Of a DNA stretch of 64,000 nucleotides, positions 58,883-64,000 are shown piece by piece. Where the stretch lies: positions 62,001 to 126,000 of the forward strand of contig CAZUMW010000003.1 of NCBI GenBank assembly GCA_964621615.1, written 5' to 3'. The position numbers and the translations under genes were made by a program. Numbering within the stretch: position 1 is the stretch's first letter; every line of letters begins with the position of its first letter. Source of the DNA: CAZUMW01 sp964621615. Its GTDB lineage: Bacteria > Desulfobacterota > WTBG01 > CAIYCZ01 > CAIRTM01. The notes under the pieces were generated by a model. The model was not told the DNA's origin. It searched no databases and saw only the letters and a program-made list of their open reading frames with translations.

Positions 58883-60712
58883 TTATATGTTGTTATACAG
58901 CAATAGCAGTACATTCTGAATACATTTTTCCGCCCGGGGGCATAACTGCCATGAGGGCGTATATGAAACGCGGAACAGCCCTTCCAGATGTTTGGCAATC
59001 ACGGCGTGAGACGGATTTTTTTGCTTTAATTGCCGTATCACCGGCCCGGGCAGATCCGAGGCATCAAGCCTGACGGCGATGGCATACGGCGACAGCAGAT
59101 TTTTCATTCTGATAATATTGAATCCGCTTTGTGCCGCTGTGCCCCTGCCGTAATGCGGTGGAATGATGCGCCTGCTGAACGGCAGCGGGCTTCCTTTGAA
59201 TTGCACAGCGTGACAGGAGATGCCGATGTCCCGTTTCATAAGGGGGTACGCAAGCTGTGATTCAAGAATTGATACAGATACAAAGCGTTGCTCTGCGCGG
59301 GCGATGTTCCAGCGCTCAATGCCGGTGACGGTTTCAGCACGCGTAGACGGCGGGCAGGTAAGCAGGATTTTTCCGCCCAGAAGCAGCCCGCCGATTATGC
59401 AGAGAAGCAGAGCGTTTCTGACTGCAATTGTTTTTATCGCCCCGCCACGCACGAACGCTGCCGGGTGTGTTATGAAAGCGATGCCAAGGCCCATGATAAG
59501 GTATGCGCATGACAGGACCGGCAGAAAAAACCTGCACCCCCCGGTGAAAAACACAGACTGTACAGCAGCCCGGACAAGGCATGCTGCAATAATAAAATAG
59601 GCTGCGGATGCAAAGCGGTGGGATACAAGGAGGCCTGCTGTCACGCATGCCCAGAAGAGCGGCACAGCGATGCGATAGAGGGCTGCGGCCCGCTCTGAAT
59701 AGTGCGGCTTGTCTTTCAGCAGGCGCGCAAGCCTGCTTTCAGAGAAGCGGGGGTTGAATAATGCGATTGTGCTTTTTTTGAAGCGGCTCTCAAGCAGCCT
59801 GAGCGGGTGCTCGTTCGTATGGGGGCTCCAGAACAGCATGAATTTTTTCGCATAAAATGTGAGCATCCATCCGGGGTGCAGCCTGTTGTATGCAACGGCT
59901 GATTTCAGATAGTCTTGTGCGGTAGGATGGATTGAAACAGGCGGCAGGTATGAGCCTTTCTGAACCGGATTGTTCCCGATATAAAAATTTACCGGTCCGT
60001 TTGATGAGATGAATACCGCTTTTTCACATACGCAGTAGTTTCGTATGCTCCAGATCAGTGCGGGCAGCACGGCGATGCACACAAACAGTGCTGTCCGTCC
60101 GATTCGGGGGTATGCGGCCCCCCTGCCGGCGAGCAGCAGCCATATGCCCGCCACAGGGACAAGGGCTATTGTTTCCGGCCGTGTTATACAGCACAGCCCG
60201 AGCAGGGCGGCGGAGGCGATAAGGTCGTGTAGCCTGCGTGTTTTTGCTGTGCGCAAAAAGTAAAGCAGAAAAAAGGCAAAAAGAAATGCGGCCAGCGTAG
60301 CAGGATAAAACGTCCATGACTGAACCATGTATGTCGGCGACAGGGCTGAAAGGTATCCTGCCGCGATACCGGCGCGACGGCCGAAATGCTCTTTTCCTAT
60401 TAAATAAATCGGTATGCTTATACAGGAGGAAAGAATGATAATGGCAGTACGCATAAACGCGTAATTGTGCAGCCCGAAAAGCTGATTGATTGCGCCGGTC
60501 AGGAGGTATTGCCCGGGAGGCATATAGCAGGCGCCGTCGAGTATATAGGGTATCAGGACTGCATTTTCATAGCCGTCTGATGGGTAGTTCCAGTCAAGGC
60601 CCAGAAGAGCATAAACCGAAAAAAAACGCACAGAAAACGCCAGGAGAAAAACAGACACAATATGAAGGCGATTGCTGTTGATGATCGGTGCTCTGTGGCG
60701 GTGCTCTCTCAT
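58883..60712 (-). CDS. GT39-type membrane glycosyltransferase (large)
   Basis: 609 aa from ATG 60712. N-terminal domain of ~11-12 membrane segments; first loop WNYPSDGYENAVLIPYILDG and MPPGQYLLTGAINQLFGLHN (Asp and PPGxYL as in GT39/PMT proteins). The C-terminal ~130 residues (AETVTGIERWNIARAEQRFV ...) are a soluble periplasmic part. Same strand as the sulfatase-like gene 78 bp downstream. It probably decorates a surface glycan or protein. Confidence 0.85.
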   Translation of the reverse strand: MREHRHRAPIINSNRLHIVSVFLLAFSVRFFSVYALLGLDWNYPSDGYENAVLIPYILDGACYMPPGQYLLTGAINQLFGLHNYAFMRTAIIILSSCISIPIYLIGKEHFGRRAGIAAGYLSALSPTYMVQSWTFYPATLAAFLFAFFLLYFLRTAKTRRLHDLIASAALLGLCCITRPETIALVPVAGIWLLLAGRGAAYPRIGRTALFVCIAVLPALIWSIRNYCVCEKAVFISSNGPVNFYIGNNPVQKGSYLPPVSIHPTAQDYLKSAVAYNRLHPGWMLTFYAKKFMLFWSPHTNEHPLRLLESRFKKSTIALFNPRFSESRLARLLKDKPHYSERAAALYRIAVPLFWACVTAGLLVSHRFASAAYFIIAACLVRAAVQSVFFTGGCRFFLPVLSCAYLIMGLGIAFITHPAAFVRGGAIKTIAVRNALLLCIIGGLLLGGKILLTCPPSTRAETVTGIERWNIARAEQRFVSVSILESQLAYPLMKRDIGISCHAVQFKGSPLPFSRRIIPPHYGRGTAAQSGFNIIRMKNLLSPYAIAVRLDASDLPGPVIRQLKQKNPSHAVIAKHLEGLFRVSYTPSWQLCPRAEKCIQNVLLLLYNNI

Positions 60713-60786
60713 ATAGACAGCAGTGCTGATGTGGTGACAGATTTTCCGTTGTGGTCCGGCCGTTGCAGGCCTTTAATTACTATACC

Positions 60787-60815
60787 ATAATCAGCTGTTC
60801 AGCACACGCTGTCAA
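60787..60815 (-). promoter_or_regulatory. Candidate promoter of the GT39/sulfatase gene row; palindromic divergent -35 region
   Basis: Minus strand: TTGACA (60810-60815), 17-bp spacer, GATTAT (60787-60792). The -35 is half of a palindrome TGTCAA-N9-TTGACA (60810-60830); its plus-strand half may be the -35 for the divergent glycosyltransferase row, but the -10 there (TATGGC) is poor. Confidence 0.45.
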
Positions 60816-60977
60816 ATACAAAACTTGACAACGGTGCCTCTCTGCGATATGGCCTATGAAGGTTACCGTTGCTTTAAGGCCGGCGGTGGATACGCACTGT
60901 CGGCACCGGCTTTGCCCCGTACGGCACGTGCTCCGGGGGAAGTCCATGGATGAGGGGGGGGCGCTCAGCAGGTGCAT

Positions 60978-62159
60978 ATGCAACAGCGAGAAAAATCAAT
61001 CTGCATCATTCATCTGAATAAGTTCGCTTTTTCTGAAACGTTTATTCATAATCACATTACGCATCTTCCGGGTAAAAAATATGTCATATACGGCTCTGAG
61101 CAGCTATGCGTCCAGCACGGCAAGCGCGATAAAGCCCTTGTGCCGTTGCCGGTTCGCCTTCTTGTGCGGCATTGTGAAGCGCTGAGAGATAAGCTGCGGA
61201 GTCCGCCGGAGAACAAAAAGAGCCCGGCCCGGCTGGATGCTGCATCAGCATGCCTGCTTTCCCGGTTTCTTCGCCGGAACCGCGTCGATGCCGTCCTGGC
61301 AGAATACGGCATGACCGGCGCGCGGGTCATGAACAGCTGCCGAAGCGCCGGCGTGCCGCTTGTTGTTCATTTCCACGGGGGCGATGCGCACAGCAATCAC
61401 GTGCTGAACACCTATCGCGATCACTACCGCGTGCTGTTCCGGCAGGCGGCCGCTATCGTGGTTGTTTCGCGCGCCATGGAACAGCAGATTGCGGACATGG
61501 GAGCACCTGCCGATGCGATTCATTACAGCCCTTACGGCGTTGATACCGGCCAGTTCACGGTCACCAGACCTGATATGAACCCGCCGGTTTTTATTGCTGT
61601 GGGCCGTTTCGTGGATAAAAAGGCGCCTCACCTGGTGCTGCTTGCATTTCAGCAGGCGCTTAAATCGTGTCCGGATATCCGGCTTGTTATGGTGGGAGAG
61701 GGACATTTGCGCGAGGCCTGCCGGCAAATGGTGTGTGCTTTCGGCCTGCAGGGGTCGGTTGAGCTGTCGGGAGCAAAAAGCAGTGCAGAAATTTCTCAGC
61801 TGCTGAAAAGCGCGCGTGCGTTTGTTCAGCATTCGGTTTCAACGTCATGGAGCGACTCGGAGGGAACCCCGGTTTCCCTGCTGGAGGCCGGAGCCACCGG
61901 TTTGCCGGTTATAAGCACCCGGCATGCAGGGATACCTGAAATCGTTATCCACGGTAAAACAGGCTATATGGTTGATGAGTTCGATGTTACCGCAATGGCT
62001 GAGCACATTGTTCACCTTGCAAACAGCCCAAGTGCCGCCCGGGCGCTGGGCGAGAACGCCAGGCAGCACATTGAAAGGCAGTATTCGCTGACAGACAGCA
62101 TTCAGCGCCTGTATTCCATAATCGACCGGGCGTCGCAATCGCGCGCCGGTGCTGCATGA
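60978..62159 (+). CDS. GT4 family glycosyltransferase
   Basis: 393 aa from ATG 60978 (MQQREKSICIIHLNKFAFSE); an in-frame GTG lies 6 bp upstream. GT-B fold: PLVVHFHGGDAHSNHVLNTY, YSPYGVDTGQFTVTRPDMNP, PVFIAVGRFVDKKAPHLVLL (start of C-terminal domain), and the E-x7-E donor motif EGTPVSLLEAGATGLPVIST. Retaining transfer of a hexose or similar sugar from a nucleotide-sugar. First of three consecutive plus-strand GT4 genes. Confidence 0.93.
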   Translation: MQQREKSICIIHLNKFAFSETFIHNHITHLPGKKYVIYGSEQLCVQHGKRDKALVPLPVRLLVRHCEALRDKLRSPPENKKSPARLDAASACLLSRFLRRNRVDAVLAEYGMTGARVMNSCRSAGVPLVVHFHGGDAHSNHVLNTYRDHYRVLFRQAAAIVVVSRAMEQQIADMGAPADAIHYSPYGVDTGQFTVTRPDMNPPVFIAVGRFVDKKAPHLVLLAFQQALKSCPDIRLVMVGEGHLREACRQMVCAFGLQGSVELSGAKSSAEISQLLKSARAFVQHSVSTSWSDSEGTPVSLLEAGATGLPVISTRHAGIPEIVIHGKTGYMVDEFDVTAMAEHIVHLANSPSAARALGENARQHIERQYSLTDSIQRLYSIIDRASQSRAGAA

Positions 62160-62214
62160 CATCACGCAGGGCGGCCCCCGGATTCTGTGTGAATTTTTAC
62201 TGCGCAGGCTGAGC

Positions 62215-63315
62215 ATGAATATCGGTTTTTTCTATATCCCCTATTACCCGGTTACGTCCGGCCGCAGCATTCACGGCTACCAGCTTGTGAAGGGCTTGGC
62301 AGGGAAGGGTCACCGGATTCTTTCCTGCCTCGGAGACGGCAATCCTGACTGCATACATTTTAAACGATCTAAGGCCGGCGCGATTAAGCTTGCGCGCGAA
62401 GCCGATGTGCTCTACATCAGAGTAGCGGGGACCCCCGTGTTTTCATATCTTGAGCAGGCAACGCTGCTGAAGCTTATCCGCCCCCGCTCGCTCGGGGTCG
62501 TGTGGGAGGTGAATGCTCCCGTTGAAGAGCTGAAAGCCTCCTTCCCGCCGGGCCCCTTTCTTGACAAGCTGATGCGGCGCGAAAACCGGAAGCGGAAAGC
62601 GCTTGCCCGGCTTGTTGATGGCGCTGTAGGCGTATCAGATGTTTTGAGAGACTATATTCAGAATGTGCTGCACATACCAAAGGCATACTGCATTCCGAAC
62701 GGATCCGACCCGGAGCACTTTCTCCCCAAAGAGCCCAGGCAGACCCCGCTTTCGCATCTGCGCGATACGTTTAAAGTGTGCTGGATGGGAAATTCAAAAA
62801 CGCCCTGGCAGGGGCTTGATCTTATCATCGAAACCGCTCAGCGCATGGAGAGCGATTATCCTGATATTGTGTTTGTGATTATAACGGGAGAAAGCCTCTG
62901 GAGGTTTCCTGTTTTGCGGAATCTGCTTGTTTTGCGGAAGGTGCCCTATGATGACTGCCCGCACTATCTTGCTGCAGCTGATGCCTGCCTGTGCATATAT
63001 AATGACTATGACTGGATCGAATACGGGTTTTACGGGTCCTCTCTGAAGCTGTTCGACTATATGGCATCCGGAAAGCCGGTTATCGCATCGCCGCTGGGAC
63101 AGATTGCCCACATAATCAGGCACGGGGAAAACGGGCTTCTGTCAGCATCGACCAGCGACTCGCTTATGGAGCGTATTCTGCAGCTCAAAAGCGATCCGCA
63201 CAATGCGGCACGTCTCGGCCGGAATGCCCGCAATGATGTGATGCAGTATTACAACTGGGAGCGCGCAGTCAGCCAGACCGAACAGGTTTTACGCGATGCC
63301 AGAAAAAAACAATAA
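62215..63315 (+). CDS. GT4-like glycosyltransferase
   Basis: 366 aa from ATG 62215 (MNIGFFYIPYYPVTSGRSIH). N-terminal domain with GRSIHGYQLVKGLAGKGHRI; C-terminal domain with YCIPNGSDPEHFLPKEPRQT, VCWMGNSKTPWQGLDLIIET, YGSSLKLFDYMASGKPVIAS (donor-site region, SSLKLFEYMAxGxPV) and LQLKSDPHNAARLGRNARND. It follows the previous gene by 55 bp. Sugar and acceptor are not readable from sequence. Confidence 0.92.
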   Translation: MNIGFFYIPYYPVTSGRSIHGYQLVKGLAGKGHRILSCLGDGNPDCIHFKRSKAGAIKLAREADVLYIRVAGTPVFSYLEQATLLKLIRPRSLGVVWEVNAPVEELKASFPPGPFLDKLMRRENRKRKALARLVDGAVGVSDVLRDYIQNVLHIPKAYCIPNGSDPEHFLPKEPRQTPLSHLRDTFKVCWMGNSKTPWQGLDLIIETAQRMESDYPDIVFVIITGESLWRFPVLRNLLVLRKVPYDDCPHYLAAADACLCIYNDYDWIEYGFYGSSLKLFDYMASGKPVIASPLGQIAHIIRHGENGLLSASTSDSLMERILQLKSDPHNAARLGRNARNDVMQYYNWERAVSQTEQVLRDARKKQ

Positions 63316-63395
63316 ACAGAAAAACCGCTTACCGTATTTCCGGCATCCGGCATGAGCGATTTTTTACCACAGCCAGCTGCCGTAGAATAGCCCTG

Positions 63396-64000
63396 ATGAA
63401 CCCTCGCGTAGCAATGATCATTTCACAATTCCACCCCCTGTGGGGAGGGACCGAAAAGCAGGCCCTGCGCCTTGCGCTCGCCCTTCAGAAAAAAGGGGTT
63501 TCAGTGTGTGTGCTCACCCGCTGCGTTAAGGGATGCGATCCGTTTGAGATAGTCGGGGGCGTCCCGGTCTGCCGGGCCATTCGCGCAGTGGAGGGGCAGC
63601 GCTTTTACCGGCTTTCTTATTTTTTCTCAACGCTGTGGTTTCTGCTGCGGAACAGAAAGCGCTACGATATCATTCACTGCCATATTCTGCATGGCATGCA
63701 CACGCCGGCCGCGCTGATAATAAAGGCACTTCTGAAAAAAAAGGTTATCATTAAGGTGGCCGCAACCGGAGCGCTGAGCGATTTCGGGATGCTGAAAAAA
63801 ACTCCGCTCGGCGCACTTTTTTCCTCGAAGCTGAAGCGTGCAGATACGGTGATAGCTCTGTGCGCGCAGGCGGCTCAGGAGGCTGAGCGGGCAGGCATAC
63901 CCCCTGAAAAAATCGTGACTATTTATAACGGGGTCGACATCGACAGCGTTCCTGAGCAAGCGCACAAGGACCCGCTGACGGTGGTTTTTGTCGGCCGCCT
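63396..64000 (+). CDS. GT4-like glycosyltransferase (partial, C-terminus outside window)
   Basis: Open from ATG 63396 to the right edge (201 codons visible). It begins MNPRVAMIISQFHPLWGGTE and KQALRLALALQKKGVSVCVL, the standard GT4 N-terminus with the GG(T/A)E donor-acceptor loop. Then YDIIHCHILHGMHTPAALII, and IVTIYNGVDIDSVPE followed by LTVVFVGRL, the hinge into the C-terminal domain where the window ends. Third gene of the glycosyltransferase row, 80 bp after the second. Confidence 0.92.
   Translation, partial: MNPRVAMIISQFHPLWGGTEKQALRLALALQKKGVSVCVLTRCVKGCDPFEIVGGVPVCRAIRAVEGQRFYRLSYFFSTLWFLLRNRKRYDIIHCHILHGMHTPAALIIKALLKKKVIIKVAATGALSDFGMLKKTPLGALFSSKLKRADTVIALCAQAAQEAERAGIPPEKIVTIYNGVDIDSVPEQAHKDPLTVVFVGR

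Noticed and set aside
1..64000. CRISPR arrays, rRNA and tRNA genes
   Set aside because: No regularly spaced repeats, rRNA segments or tRNA cloverleaf-type sequences were recognised in the intergenic regions by eye; a covariance-model scan was not possible.

Overview
The window reads as chromosome of an anaerobic, diderm (two-membrane) bacterium. Support for two membranes comes from apolipoprotein N-acyltransferase, a lipopolysaccharide-kinase-type protein, a STN (secretin/TonB short N-terminal) protein and several lipoproteins. Support for anaerobic life comes from ferredoxins, pyruvate:ferredoxin oxidoreductase (POR) and Nuo-type modules, and an acyl-CoA dehydrogenase with a ferredoxin-fused EtfA. 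No rRNA, tRNA or CRISPR array was seen, so the phylum cannot be fixed; Desulfobacterota-like or candidate-phylum lineages are plausible guesses only. Sigma-70-type promoters (TTGACA / TATAAT-like, 15-18 bp spacers) are unusually easy to see.

Layout. 1-2.2 kb: secreted proteins (a partial SdrD_B-like protein and a beta-helix lipoprotein) and an internally deleted RAYT-type transposon. 2.2-10 kb: a DUF4412-like protein, tgt, a DUF445 protein, a MOT1-type molybdate/sulfate transporter, a FliD-like protein and a TrmN6-like methyltransferase. 10.1-11 kb: an MNT/HEPN toxin-antitoxin pair whose HEPN gene is split by an IS200/IS605-type miniature element. 11-12.2 kb: a metal-efflux-type permease with a YHS domain.

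12.7-19.2 kb holds the most unusual locus: a seven-gene operon behind a consensus promoter. It encodes a 56-aa ferredoxin, a PorD-like ferredoxin, a PorB-like protein that lacks the thiamine-pyrophosphate motif, a NuoE-like protein without cluster cysteines, a NuoF-like protein, a NuoG-N-like multi-cluster Fe-S protein and a geranylgeranyl-reductase-type flavoprotein. The NuoE- and NuoF-like proteins start with near-identical ~73-residue domains. This looks like a repurposed NADH-linked electron-transfer complex whose acceptor reaction is unknown.

19.5-25 kb: a hybrid histidine kinase, a small Arg/Glu-rich protein and an ABC exporter. 25-30.6 kb: a periplasmic propeller protein, then etfA, etfB and an acyl-CoA dehydrogenase in the arrangement of bifurcating acyl-CoA reductases; hbd (47 kb) and an acyl-CoA ligase (41 kb) probably serve the same acyl-CoA metabolism. 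30.7-32.3 kb: an HDOD protein and a CheD-like protein lacking the catalytic cysteine. 32.4-35.1 kb: ino1 and a CDP-alcohol phosphatidyltransferase, bracketed by two ~284-bp copies of a MITE with terminal inverted repeats and 9-bp target duplications.

35.4-51 kb is mostly housekeeping: a DksA/TraR-type protein, rlmN, a LysM lipoprotein, comEC, the acyl-CoA ligase, lnt, prfB with its programmed frameshift, an HD hydrolase, hbd, rsmD, a J-domain protein and a YifB/ComM ATPase. 51-64 kb is cell-envelope work: an LPS-kinase-type protein, an FAD oxidoreductase, DUF2333, flavodoxin, two membrane GT39-type glycosyltransferases, a sulfatase-fold enzyme and three GT4 glycosyltransferases, the last cut by the window edge.
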